Source: Cichorium intybus (Eukaryota > Streptophyta > Magnoliopsida > Asterales > Asteraceae). From it: a stretch of DNA of 64,000 nt. Both the position numbers and the translations under genes were made by a program. Below the pieces are notes generated by a model. The model was given only the letters and a program-made list of their open reading frames with translations, had not been told where the DNA came from and ran no database searches. Shown here in pieces: positions 16,655 to 27,635 of the stretch (position 1 is its first letter; each line of letters opens with the position of its first letter). The DNA lies in the NCBI GenBank assembly GCA_023525715.1, contig JAKNSD010000074.1, forward strand, positions 124,001 through 188,000, given 5' to 3'.

Positions 16655-16795
16655 GGGATGTTAATAATGACGAGTGGCACTTGTCAGCAACTAGTGTAAT
16701 GACGAGTGGCAGCCATAAGCAATTAGTATAATAACGAGTGACAATTGTAAACAACTAGGGTAATGACGAGTGCAGCCTTAAATAGCTAGGTATTT
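16655..16795. repeat. ~40-bp tandem repeat, four diverged units
   Basis: Units built on TAATGACGAGTGGCA followed by AGCAACTAG recur four times with substitutions. Confidence 0.7.
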
Positions 16796-16814
16796 GATTA
16801 CTATGTGGATCATA

Positions 16815-16985
16815 ACTTGTGGTTTTAGGGCTTAAGGTTTATGACTTATGACCTAGGGCTTAGGGCTTAACGTTTAGGGTTTAAGGTTTATGGTTTATGG
16901 TGTAAGGTTTAGGGTATATGGTTTAGGGTTTAGGGTTTATTGTTTATGGTTTTGGGTTTGGGGATTATGGGTTAGGGTTTAGATA
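16815..16985. repeat. Degenerate interstitial telomere-type repeat
   Basis: More than fifteen variants of GTTTAGGG/GGTTTA/GGTTTATG occur in one orientation, related to the plant telomere unit TTTAGGG. The degeneration argues for an old interstitial array rather than a functional telomere. Confidence 0.7.
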
Positions 16986-17080
16986 AACGTAAACCTCACA
17001 ACCCTAGTCTCAAAGGTTTCATTATTATGTTCAATTAAATAAGCATAACCATATCAACTAAAATCAACATAAATGTAACA

Positions 17081-17955
17081 AAGTATCTTTCACGATATCT
17101 TGTGGCTTATATGAATGCTCCACATACATCGATGTGTATAGGATCCAACAAATCCTTTCCCTACTCACAATTTCCTGTGAAAATTGAATTTGTCATCTTC
17201 CCTTATAGACAAGACTCACATGCATTATAAGACTTTTGGTCAAATGCTTCCAAAATCACATCCACTTGGAGTTTGGCGATGTGTTTCTTGTTTATATGGC
17301 CAAGAAAAAAATGTCACGGATAGGTTTTATCCATACTATTGTTCCTCCCAATGCTTATAATAGTTTCATAAATACCATGACAAGGATTTTCTTTAAAATA
17401 AAGATCATTGTTTTTATAAACCAAAATAGAGCCATTATCAAATCCAAAGTTAAAATCCTCTCTATATAACGCATCAAAGGAAATAATGTTTCTTGTCATA
17501 TGTGGCGAATAGAAACAATATAATAACACCATAGAAAAACCACTAGAGAGTAAGAGTTCATAATTCCCAGTCTCTTTGATAGCAGCAGTATTTTTGTTGC
17601 CCATGATCAGGTCCACCACCTCGTGTCTGAGCTTCCTACTTCCCTTTAGTCCATGTGTATCAATGCAAATATGAGTTACATATATTGTGTTTAAGATCTA
17701 ATAAATAGAAGCTGGAGTACTATAGAGTTCAATTATATATGTACCTGAAGTGTTACCCCCTCTGGACTTGTTCTTTTTTATCTCTTCTAGGTATTTCAGA
17801 CAACTATGCTTCTAGTGTTCTCTTTTCTTAATGTGGAAAATATCACATCTTCTAGATTCTTTGAAGGAAATACTCTGAGTTGGCTTTTCATTTACCCTTG
17901 GTGCTAAGGTTGGAGTTAGGATTCCTATCTTTACCTTTCTCTTTACCCTTTAGCT
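17081..17955 (-). pseudogene. Decayed Angela-type copia gag-pol fragment
   Basis: This stretch aligns by eye with about 34060-35000 of the intact copia element in this window, covering zinc-knuckle, protease and pre-integrase regions. A remaining minus-strand frame (17619-17314) contains DLIMGNKNTAAIKETGNYEL and RNIISFDALYRE. Stops and small indels interrupt the rest, and no LTRs were found next to it. It is an old truncated copy of the same or a sister family. Confidence 0.85.
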
Positions 17956-17959
17956 TCAT

Positions 17960-18430
17960 TACGATTTTTGAAATATATGACAGAAACAATGATTGTACCT
18001 AAAATCTCCAGTCCCAAATCGGAAGCCCACAACTCGACTTCCAGATTTTGAAATCAAATTCCCAACAGTCAAAACTTGTGTATATATCACAAGAAGCTTC
18101 AATCCAAACATCATGAAGAACCAACAATTTAATCTCGGGGGATCGTCTGAACACCATAGTGATGTCTTGAAAACCAGGATTGAAATTGGGTAGCTGACCT
18201 TGAGATGGAGAAAGTGAGATTAGGGTTTAGTGAGAAGGAGGAGAGCATTATATAGTTTTATCAAACTTAACGATAATTACTCCCGATGCACTTACTTCTA
18301 TCAAACTAGTTCACCATAATTTCACTATTGGTCCCTCCTCTGTATTTTAACCCGTTTATGATTTACAACCATTATTTATCATTATTTTTATAATTTAAAT
18401 AATTTACCTAATAGAAAACAGGGCGTTACA
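17960..18430 (-). repeat. Remnant gypsy 3' LTR
   Basis: On the minus strand the sequence begins TGTAACGCCC at 18430 and includes a TATA-like CTATATAATG (about 18249-18258) followed by a CT-rich stretch with CTAAACCCTAATC. The distal end is lost against the copia fragment. Confidence 0.65.
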
Positions 18431-19140
18431 ACTCTCCCTCACTTAAATTGAATTTCGTCCTCGAAATTACTGATCCATGATTTTGTTTATGTCTCACTAG
18501 GTTATCAAATTACCTCTTTTTATGGCTCTTAGGTCTATATTAGTTCCTTATGCTGAATCCTATACTCAAATCCCCTTTTATTGAATTTCAACTGGATGTT
18601 ACGGTATCAACAACCAATGCTCTTAAACACACCAGAACTTATGTTGTAGACGTCTGCCTCCTGCTTATTTTATATGGTGATGTTCACCACTTCCTTCTGA
18701 CTCGAGCTTCCTTACTCGTTTAAATTGTTTCATGCTCGAGCTTCCTGACTTGAAATTTCTACATCCTGACTGCTCATTACTTGACCTTTCCTCTAGCTTA
18801 CTTAACACTGTTTGACTTATCCTAGTTATTTAATAAGGGTCGTGCACTTTCTTATCACACTGCATCGCGTATAGTGGTATCTTAGTATAGACATGGGAAA
18901 CATGTATCTAGTTGCTCCTGAGATTTAGAACATTTCTCCTCAGCCTATTAAACATCCATTCTACTTAACCTTCCATTTTACAACTTAGAGAAACTCCTTC
19001 CAAAGAACATGATATGCACCTAGTGTCCTTAACTGAATCACTTAATTGGCATTTTGTGCCTAGACACAATCTTTATGACATGGATGTCATCTAACTTCCC
19101 CAAAGGGGAAACTTCCTTGAATCTTACTAGATGACACCAA
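18431..19140 (-). mobile_element. Decayed internal region of a gypsy element
   Basis: Next to the LTR remnant the minus strand reads TTCGAGGACGAAATT and then a purine-rich tract, matching the pol C-terminus/polypurine junction of the Tekay-like elements in this window (frame ...FEDEIQFK, stop). The rest has no coding frame. A degenerate TTGGTGTCATCTAG near 19128-19140 could be a decayed primer binding site. Confidence 0.5.
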
Positions 19141-20381
19141 TGTTAATACTAATAGCAGAAAATAATATGGGCATTATAAAAAGGGGAACGGGTATGACAC
19201 AAAGTTAGCTTATTTGATTACTAATCTGGAAAACAATTATGAAGGTATTTTTATTTAAGCTTGATTCTACCCCACAATTATGATCGATTTTTATTAAGTG
19301 CAATGGTTATTAAATTGTTGTTCACTAATTCCTAAGTTGATTAGTTCCCTTGATCCGTTCACTAATGTTAATGATTCTAAATATTTCTAACCACAATGAC
19401 CATGTTAATTACTTATCATTACTACCAGTCATTAAGTTCATATCATGTCAATATAATCGGGTGACTAATCACAATGGTCGTGGTGACTAATTAATGCATA
19501 GAATGATCATCTAATGCAGTTTACACATTAAAGTTTATGGTCCTAACCCTAGGATTTGGTTCATCTCTAGTCATTCCCACCTAATGGTCATAAAGCAGTC
19601 ATGATTCAGGCTACACAATCAGACTGGTCATCTAGATTGCATAAACTCAACAATAGAACAATAAAGTTTCAAGATTTAGTACATAAGGATCTTTAATTAA
19701 ACTAACACAATAAAATAAACAGCTTTCAATAACTAAATATCAATCAAAATCATAAGTTTAGGTTTATTTAAAGCCAAACAAAACAATATGTTATCAACCC
19801 CAAATATGAAAGTAGAATGTAGAAAGAAACAATAATGTGTGCTAAATATATACAGTAAAGCAACAAAAATTGATAACCCAATGCTTCTGCTTCAAATCCT
19901 CTAAAATCCTGCTCCATGTCAGCCTTCTGGCCTCCAAATCGACTTATAGGCTCTCAAAAAATGGTGTTTTTGAGGTATCTTTTTAGTCCAAACATGCCCT
20001 AGGTCACAGCTGAGGCTATTTAAATACTTTTTCTACCGACAAGAATCACATCGCGTAATTATGCTAGACGCGTCACATTGAACATTAAATCTCGAACTCA
20101 TCATTATCTTCAACACTTCATCATTATCCAGTGAACGCGTCGTGTAGCATTGTTGGATCCGTTGTGTAGCATAACACGTCGTGTAACCCACTAAACGCTT
20201 GTTTCATCGTTATCCTCTCACGCATCGCATGACTTTCTCTACGCTTCGCGTTTTCCTGAATATCCATTTTCAACTCCTTTTTCTCCAAAATACCATAATC
20301 CTTGAAATATATATTTTTAATCATTAAGTACCATTTTCTCAGTTTTTTCCCAAAATTACAGCATATAATACTTTGATATCG

Positions 20382-20384
<3 letters not shown>
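19141..20384 (-). repeat. Probable LTR remnant with CpG palindromes
   Basis: The segment begins TGTTAATACTAATAGCAG after a primer-site-like sequence. On the minus strand it has a TATA-like TATTTAAATAG (about 20027-20038) with a CpG-rich cluster just upstream (20050-20240). The partner LTR was not found, so the boundaries are approximate. Confidence 0.45.
20050..20250 (-). promoter_or_regulatory. CpG palindrome cluster upstream of a TATA-like box
   Basis: Contains ACACGTCGTGT (20174-20184, arms ACACG/CGTGT around a single T) and related GCGTCGTGTAGC, GCGTAG and CGCATCGCATG elements. It parallels clusters in the other LTR families. Confidence 0.4.

Positions 20385-20470
<86 letters not shown>
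20385..20470. repeat. (TA)n microsatellite
   Basis: Pure TA tract. The DNA from 20471 to 21081 holds no recognisable feature. Confidence 0.97.
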
Positions 20471-20472
<2 letters not shown>

Positions 20473-21735
20473 GGGATATCAATTATATTGCACTATGGCC
20501 TATGATAAGATAATACACTAATGATGAAATATGACATCTACCTCTAGCCGTAGGTAGTCAGTCTCTGACAAAGGCATGCGCCGAAATGTCACATAAAGGG
20601 AAAAAGTCAAGGATGATCATGTAACATTCTTCATGCAAGTTTATCATTCTTAGCTTAATGGCATCATTACCGTATTAAGATCCTTTAACATATCAAATAT
20701 CTTACATACAACTTGACACACCCAGAAACATATTACTAACTAACTCATATGTGATATTCATATTCTTATACTTTGGTACATTTTTGCCATTCTTTGAATA
20801 GTAACTTGAGCATCAGACTATATCTCAAGGACAGATAACCCCTGTAATATAATCTAACATCTTCTTTTGGGTGATAGATATTCTTGGGTTATAACATGCA
20901 ACTGTCATTGTAATCCCCACCCACGGCTCTTCGGTGTAAGGTATCATCGATGACAAAATACGATTTTGGAAGTTATTTGCGATTATCCATAAGTTATAAC
21001 TATTTTTCATTATTTTATTAGAATCAACATGTCAACAACTCTGCAGGTATGCAATTTGTAGGTCTGTATGTTTGCTTTCTGTGTAACGCCCCAAAATATG
21101 ACATCGAGTATATACAAGACATTTTCACAAATCAGTATAAATTTAGTTTTTAAAAACATAATACTCGATGTCTTGAAAGCAACAAATGGATACTTCAAGA
21201 TCGCTCCACGATCAAGCAGGACGTTACACACCTAATTCCTGCAAAACACCACAATTAAACACCGTAAGCAAAAGCTTAGTGAATAACTCTATTGGAACCA
21301 AATATAATCCATAAAAAAATTTATGAAATCTAACCACACTTTAAGATCTCACCATTCGTTTGTCATCTGAATGCCAATACCATCAATATACATCACAACA
21401 CCAAAGTCACAATTAGCATAAACACACCACATATAAGACTAACACCAATATTGTAAGCATTCGCCGAGGGATCTTAGGCTTTTCACCAACCCAAAAATCT
21501 ATCAGCAACCATCAGTTACACCAATTTATCACCAGTCTTTGGTTACACCATAAAGTTGCAATATAATCGTTATGCAACCATTTGAACATCATATAAAACG
21601 TACCACCTAATATACCCACCTACGATTACACCACTCGTATCTAGAAACAACTACTCTTAGAGTTTTACCTATATCAACACATAATGCCATTCATGCTATT
21701 ATTCACCAATGTATTAAACCTAACACCATCATACA

Positions 21736-21816
<81 letters not shown>

Positions 21817-22034
21817 AAACATAGCATAATATAAAACACCAGTCAAAGCTAAGTAAAGTTACTCATATGTAGTCCAAACTCCAAAAGTAAGCTATATTTG
21901 ATGTTTATAAGCTTCCTTGTTCCTTCTTGTCTACAAAGGAACAAAGTTTAAAGCTTCCTTAGACATAATGTATCTATCACCAATAACAAAATTAATGAGA
22001 TTATCCCCTCCAGACAACTTAACACCGCTAACTT

Positions 22035-22063
22035 GTTCATAGTTAGCGCCGCTAACTATGAAC
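22035..22063. promoter_or_regulatory. 29-bp perfect-arm palindrome with 3-nt GCC core
   Basis: Two 13-bp arms (GTTCATAGTTAGC and its reverse complement) flank GCC. The same palindrome is intact in the other LTR at 37845-37873, with an extra TTAGCGCCGCTAA at 37829-37841. Related decayed copies (AGTGTCGCTAA, AGCGTCGCTAA) lie at 22425-22475. Confidence 0.6.
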
Positions 22064-22643
22064 AGGGCCATTCCTCATGAGTTTTCACATAAATCTATGT
22101 TTTTAACCTCTAAACACCAAGAAACTAAGGAACACAACATCCCATTTGATTACACATGTAAAACCTTCCATTCTACAACTTCCATATCAACCAAAATCAA
22201 CAATTAAGCTAAAACTACTTAGCAATTTACACATATATGAATATACTAACCCCAATCCTTGATTTGGGTGCAAAACCCCTTTGATTTTCACCTCAATTTG
22301 ATGAATTTGACTCCCAAATAGCTATGAAGTTCATATCCTCCCGAACCTTCTGTTTTGAGTTGAGAAATACCCCAATTGACCAACTTAAAGGCTTTTAGTG
22401 GAAGTCTGTCAATGCATCTTAGTGTCGCTAAGTTAACCATAGTGTCGCTAACATATATAATAGCGTCGCTAATCTCCCTGATAATAGAATTCTTATTATT
22501 TTTCACAAATTTTCCATCCTTTAATCCATAATTCTAAACTTATCATTTATATTTCATCTTAAGCCATAAAATGAACATTTAACTCAGAGCATAACATTCT
22601 AAAACCTCAAACTTCAACATTTAATCCATCCTTCATTTGCACA

Positions 22644-23686
22644 TGACACGCCTAGGTCGTCGTGCTGTCAAAAATAAAGAAAACCTAACACACACTAGTA
22701 TAGCGGTAGTCAGGGTCGATCCGCAGGAGTTACGTGGTTAGGACAAGACGGCAGTATACCAACTGTAGTGTCACTCTACAGTCAGCGGTATTGTTTCTAC
22801 TTTCCCAAAAACCAATAAAATCAAAATACCAAACAAGTGCCAAAACCAAGTCAAACATGAACTAAACTAACCCAAATCAAATCCTAGACTAAAGTTCCTT
22901 ACTGAAATCAGAAACTAGGTTCAAAATCCAGAAGCAAACAATCAATCCAGTACAATCAAACACATCCAAACATCAATAATGCAAAATAACATCAAACCGC
23001 GATGATTACTTTCATATAAATCAAAACCAAACATCAAACCAATATCCAAACAATCAAATCAGATCTAAAATACCAAGTATTTACTACTAAAATCAGAAAC
23101 TATAATTCTAACGAACATCGAGTAATCGACGGAAATCCCGATTGCGGAATACCTCGATACCGAGTTGATAAAATAAGAGAAAAACTAAATAACTAACCAA
23201 AATGTTGATTCCCACTGAAAAACTGACGAAATAGTGCATTCGGATCCCTCCTTTCCGTCCCGGGATGAGTGAAAAGTCGGACGGGACTCCGGTATTTATA
23301 ATAGTGCGAAATTAGGGTTTCCGCGCCGCGGCCAAGCAAAATCCGCGACGCGCGTGTTGCCTTATCCCGACTTTCGGAGTTTAAAATTCAAAAACGAAGA
23401 TTTTATCCGGTCGCGAGATAGCGGCGCTATCTCAAGAAATAGCGGCTCTATTGTCGATAGCGGCTCTATCTCAAGAGATAGCGCCTCTATTTCTGTCAAG
23501 TCCAACTTTTTGCCTTTTTCGCTCCACAACTTCTCCAGAATTGCACTAAAACCCCTGCATTTACACTAAAAACATTTCCAAGCACTTTGACACAAAAGTA
23601 AGTGATATTAGCCAATTACTAATGATAAATTAACTAAAACACGGCTCAACAACGCCTAAAATACTTGATATTACTAGGCGTTGTCA
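22644..23686 (-). repeat. 3' LTR of the Athila-like element
   Basis: 1043 bp, TGACACG...GTCA. TATA-like TATAAATA on the minus strand at about 23291-23300. It is clearly diverged from the other LTR and carries ATAGC/GCTAT-type palindromes (23415-23490) where the other carries TTAGC/GCTAA. Confidence 0.85.
23415..23490. promoter_or_regulatory. Four ATAGC-GCTAT palindromes in LTR 1
   Basis: The first is perfect (arms GAGATAGC/GCTATCTC around GGC, 23415-23433). Three variants follow at about 20-bp spacing (AATAGCGGCTCTATT, GATAGCGGCTCTATC, ATAGCGCCTCTAT). On the minus strand they lie just upstream of the TATA-like box. Confidence 0.6.
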
Positions 23687-25086
23687 AACACCCCACACTT
23701 GTGCCTTGCTTGTCCCCAAGCAAGAGAGTTTTTAATAGATTTTAACTAAGACTCAAACAATTCTTGAATGTGTTTAGTTTCAAAGCTTATTGCCCAAGGA
23801 GTTAGAGTGGAATAGTTTGTGAAAACATAATCGGAATATTCTTTGAAATTCATGGCTTTCTAGAGAATCCTTGATTACAAATTTTCTGTCCACAATGAAG
23901 TGTACTTACTCATTCAGATTCTAAAGGCCATTAAGGAATTGTCCATGACTTTCGATGCTGTCCGTGTAGCGAGCTTTCAGAAATACCATCCCAGACCAGA
24001 CGATCTTAGGTGGTAAGGTGCATAAATGCCTCTTCGAGGCCACCCTTTTCGGACCTACCGGCTCGAACAACAAAGGCCACAGATTGACATTTCCTTCCTA
24101 AATTCCAATCCTAAAACACTCTAATCGTCTAACTCCTAAAACTCAACTTGTTTGACTAAACTAATAGCATGGTAACAACTACATAGTATTTCTCGAAAAA
24201 TACTAATGCTATAAACAATCACAAACCATTCGTTTCAAAATTACAATTTATTAAAAATTTTGAAAAATATTGCTAAAAAATTGAAAATTGATCATTCTTG
24301 CAAAAATTTCAAAAAAAATTTCTCATTCGACCGTCCACACCCCACACTTAAAACCGTACAACGTCCCCGTTGTAAAAAAATATTTTAGAACTAGGGAGAA
24401 AGAGTTACCCCTTTGACGGCGAATTGCTTGATTACCGGGATCATACTGTAACAGGGTCGATCATGTACATCGTCTCGATGAAATCCGGGAGTCGGGGCGC
24501 AGCAGTGAACACGCCGGCATAATGCGAGTGTAGGGGTACGATGACCCCACACTTGCGTTATGCAACTCCCTCAGTTGGTGCAGCAGTCACAATTTGGCAA
24601 GATACTAATCACACTAACAAACACATTAAAAATAAAAGTTGCAAAATACAAAAGAAGATTACACATTGCGAGTTGATGTCCTTGCTGATTCCCCATTTCC
24701 GCGACGACGAAGTGTCAAGGCCGCGACACGTAGACGTTATGAGATCCAGTTTTCATCGATTAAGGTTGAAGGTCCGCGGCGCCAAATCAAGATGTCCGCG
24801 TCGCGAGTATGCATGAAAAGCCCCTGTACATCGGGTCTCTCATTGGTCCGCGTCGCGGGTTGGTGATGTTGGCGGCGCGACTCCCGAATTTTCTTTGTTT
24901 TCCTTTCTATTTACTCACCCTCACCCCTCACTTAGGACATACAGTATTACACTCAACAATAATCATCCTCAATGGTATTTTGACCAAAAATAAAAATAAA
25001 AATAAAAGAAAATACTTATCGAAAATCGGGTTGCCTCCCGAAAGCGCTTCTTTGCTCGGTCTTTTAGCTGGACCGTCTTTGTGTGT
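23687..25086. other. Non-coding internal part of the Athila-like element
   Basis: No frame with recognisable similarity. The polypurine-like AAGTGTGGGG (minus strand) occurs three times, near 23695, 24340 and 24545. A CpG-rich cluster (24700-24890, with CCGCGGCGCC and CCGCGTCGCG) and the conserved GGGTTGCCTCCCG block (about 25028) are present. Confidence 0.6.
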
Positions 25087-26301
25087 CTACGGTGGATTGT
25101 ACGCCATTTTTCTCCACTGAATTTCAGTTACCACCGTCCCTTCGTTGATTCCATACTCCGATTTCCCCGGGTCAAATGGTTTGCCGGTTCCTCTGATGCT
25201 GCCCGGTTGCTGTTTTCTGATTATTTCGCTCAAATGCTTAGAAATAGATTTAAACCTCCAAGCTCGGTCCTTCCTTCGGTGTCTCTTCAACATCACCGGC
25301 TTAGCATGAAGCGCGTCCAGGGCCGCTCCCAGTAATTGTTTTGCAAAGTCCTTGTTTACATATTGCGTGTCATTTGCAGTTTGTGGTTTTGGCATGCAGT
25401 ACCAATAAAGGTTTTCCAATCGAATGGGATCGGAAGGCAACATATCGGGATGCTTCCAAATGTCCTCGTCGATGGTATTTATCACATCTAATTTTCCATT
25501 CATGAATGGATCATGAGTAGCGATAAAATCATGTTTATTGTTTTCAAAGACCAACTCGTCGGCATCATCTTCTTGATCATCGTCCAACAGGTGGATCGGT
25601 ACCAAGTGTGAGCGACTAGTTTGATCTAGTGGTGGTACAAAGTCACCCATCACCAGATCCTTACTTTCAAAATGTTCAAAATTTTCAAAATTTTTAGGAA
25701 TTGTTGGGCTGGGGTCTGTACTGTCACTTACAGCCTCCTCCACAACCTCCTCATCAATCAAATCGTCTGGTGATGGTATGGATTCACTCATCACCAGCTC
25801 GACATTATCAACATTTTCAAAAATATCAAAAACATCAAAAGCTGTTGAGTTAGAGGTAGCACTGTCACCTACAACCTCTTCATCAACAACATTTTCGACC
25901 CTCTCAGTGGTCTCTTGACTTTCCCACGGTGTATGCTCTTCCATCACATATTCAGGTGATGCAAGTTCACACACATTATCATTGGTATAAAAATCACTCG
26001 CCTCCGGTTCTGGCGAAGGTGGTGAACATTTCCAACTTTCCTCTAATTGATCTAAAGAAGCTTGCAATCTTACGAGAGCATCAGCCTGGTCCTTCTGCAC
26101 TTGGTAGGTGTTATCCATGAGTACCCAAAGTTGGGCCCAGGTTTCAGAATTTTCAGGTTGAGATGACTCCTCGGTCCGCCATCCGTTGTCATCGGATGAT
26201 CCATTGTAGCAATCATCCTCGTAATAGGTGTCGGCCGGATTTTCATAATATTCATAATACTGATCCGGGTACATGTAATCGCCTATTATGAAGACGTACA
26301 C
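25087..26301 (-). CDS. 404-aa acidic ORF of a non-autonomous LTR element, function unknown
   Basis: ATG at 26301 lies about 75 nt after the primer binding site, so it is the first long frame of the genomic RNA. The N-terminus is Tyr/Asp/Glu-rich (PDQYYEYYENPADTYYEDD), followed by a possible short amphipathic segment (about aa 60-95, WVLMDN...QADALVRLQASLDQLEESW). Then come long Glu/Asp/Ser-rich repeats with recurring DEEVV and FDIFENVDN/NFENFEHFE motifs. The C-terminal part (about aa 290-404) is more basic and aromatic (RLENLYWYCMPKP, MLKRHRRKDRAWRF). No zinc knuckle, protease or RT motif is seen. It is intact over 404 codons despite strongly diverged LTRs. I do not recognise the family. Confidence 0.6.
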   Translation of the reverse strand: MYVFIIGDYMYPDQYYEYYENPADTYYEDDCYNGSSDDNGWRTEESSQPENSETWAQLWVLMDNTYQVQKDQADALVRLQASLDQLEESWKCSPPSPEPEASDFYTNDNVCELASPEYVMEEHTPWESQETTERVENVVDEEVVGDSATSNSTAFDVFDIFENVDNVELVMSESIPSPDDLIDEEVVEEAVSDSTDPSPTIPKNFENFEHFESKDLVMGDFVPPLDQTSRSHLVPIHLLDDDQEDDADELVFENNKHDFIATHDPFMNGKLDVINTIDEDIWKHPDMLPSDPIRLENLYWYCMPKPQTANDTQYVNKDFAKQLLGAALDALHAKPVMLKRHRRKDRAWRFKSISKHLSEIIRKQQPGSIRGTGKPFDPGKSEYGINEGTVVTEIQWRKMAYNPP

Positions 26302-26376
26302 ATACCAAAAATCAACAAACTAAAATCAACATCAAAAGAAACAACCCTACTGATCGTCTATCCTAAGCGCACAACT

Positions 26377-26393
26377 CCCCGGCAACGGCGCCA
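26377..26393 (-). other. Primer binding site of the Athila-like element
   Basis: Minus strand TGGCGCCGTTGCCGGGG, five bases after the 5' LTR end. This is the Asp-tRNA-type site of Athila-group elements. Confidence 0.8.
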
Positions 26394-26398
26394 AAATT

Positions 26399-27526
26399 TG
26401 ACACGCAGCGGTCGTCGTGCGGTCAAAAATAAGAAAATAATACCTAACACACGCTAGTACAGTGGTAGTCAGGGTCGATCCGCAGGAGTTACGTGGTTAG
26501 GACAAGACGATAGATTACCAACTATAGTGTCACTCTACAGTCAGCGGTATTGCTTCTACTTGTCCAAAAACCAACTAAAAACACAATTCCAAGACCAATG
26601 CCAAAAACCAAATCAAACATGAACTAACTAAACCAAACCAAATCCTAGACTAATGTTACTTACTGAAATCAGAAACTAAGTCCAAAATCCAGAAGCAACA
26701 AACAATTCCAAACACATCAACAAGCATTCAAACATCCAAAATACCGAAACTTGCAAATAAACCATAAACCGAATGATTAACTTTTATAAATCCAAAAACC
26801 AAACATCAAACCAATATCCAAACACTCAAATATCAGATCTAAACTATCAATTATTCTACTGAAATCAAAAACTACAATTCTAAACGAACATCGAGTAATC
26901 GAGGGAAATCCCGATTGCGGAATACCTCGATACCGAGTTGATAAAACAATAGAAAAATCAAATTACTAACCAAACTATTGATGTAACTGAGAAAAATCAC
27001 GAAATCAGCCTTCCGGATCCCTCCTTCGCGTCCCGGGATGAGTGAAAAGTCGGACGGGACTCCGGTATTTATAATGGTGCGAAATTAGGGTTTCCGCATC
27101 GCGGCATTGTCTTTCCCGCGTCGCGCGTGTTGCCTTATCCCGAATTTTCGGAGTTTAAAAGTCAAAAATGGATATTTTACGATTTTTTGACATTAGCGTC
27201 GCTAATGTGGAAATTAGCGTCGCTAATATATGCTTCCAGAAGATTCCTCGCGCGCTTCCGAATTTTGAATCTGAATTTTTCCCTCCTGCGAACATTAGCG
27301 ACGCTAATCCTTAAAGTTAGCGACGCTAATGTCTGCTGACTTCTTTTTCTTGTCCGTTTTGCTCCGTAACTTCTCCAGAATTGCACTGAAACCCCTGCAT
27401 TTATACTAAAAACATTTCCAAGCACTTTGGCACAAAAGTAAGTGATATTAGCCAATTAATAAATATATATTAACTAAAACACGGCTAAATAACGCCTAAA
27501 ATACTTGATATTACTAGGCGTTATCA
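26399..27526 (-). repeat. 5' LTR of the Athila-like element
   Basis: 1128 bp. TATA-like TATAAATA on the minus strand at about 27067-27076. Palindrome cluster at 27193-27329. Confidence 0.85.
27193..27329. promoter_or_regulatory. Four TTAGCG-N-CGCTAA palindromes in LTR 2
   Basis: TTAGCGTCGCTAA at 27193-27205 and 27214-27226, and its reverse complement TTAGCGACGCTAA at 27295-27307 and 27317-27329. The array itself is therefore arranged as an inverted pair of pairs. It lies upstream of the TATA-like box on the minus strand. Confidence 0.65.
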
Positions 27527-27635
27527 GCACACTTTTGATCTTTTACCAAAAGACCAATACTTACTTAAGACTTCCTAACACCCACACATGATATTGTACT
27601 TCAAAAAGTATTCAACCTGGCTTTTGGGTGTTACA

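Larger units (their letters stand above)
22644..27526 (-). mobile_element. Non-autonomous Athila-like gypsy retrotransposon with one novel ORF
   Basis: 4883 bp with LTRs at 22644-23686 and 26399-27526, flanked by a perfect GCACA duplication (22639-22643 and 27527-27531). On the minus strand a primer site TGGCGCCGTTGCCGGGG (26377-26393) matches the Asp-tRNA-type site usual for Athila-group elements. The polypurine region AAGTGTGGGGTG lies at about 23687-23700. The internal 2.7 kb has no gag, protease, RT or integrase; it encodes a 404-residue acidic ORF instead. Confidence 0.85.
21082..27635 (-). repeat. 3' LTR of the outer gypsy element, interrupted at 22644-27526
   Basis: The LTR consists of 21082-22643 plus 27527-27635. 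The rejoined order matches the right LTR (..TTTGCACA|CTTTTG.TCTTTTACC..). Near the start, ACATCGAGTAT and ATACTCGATGT form an 11-bp inverted repeat (about 21100-21176). A TA/CA microsatellite lies at 21745-21818. The sequence after 27635 reads, on the minus strand, GACGGAATCTCTTTAGGGGG, i.e. a pol C-terminus merging with the polypurine tract. Confidence 0.75.

Noticed and set aside
24541..25335. Plus-strand frames in the Athila-like internal region
   Set aside because: Overlapping frames in a CpG-richer stretch, opposite to the element's transcription, with no known motif.
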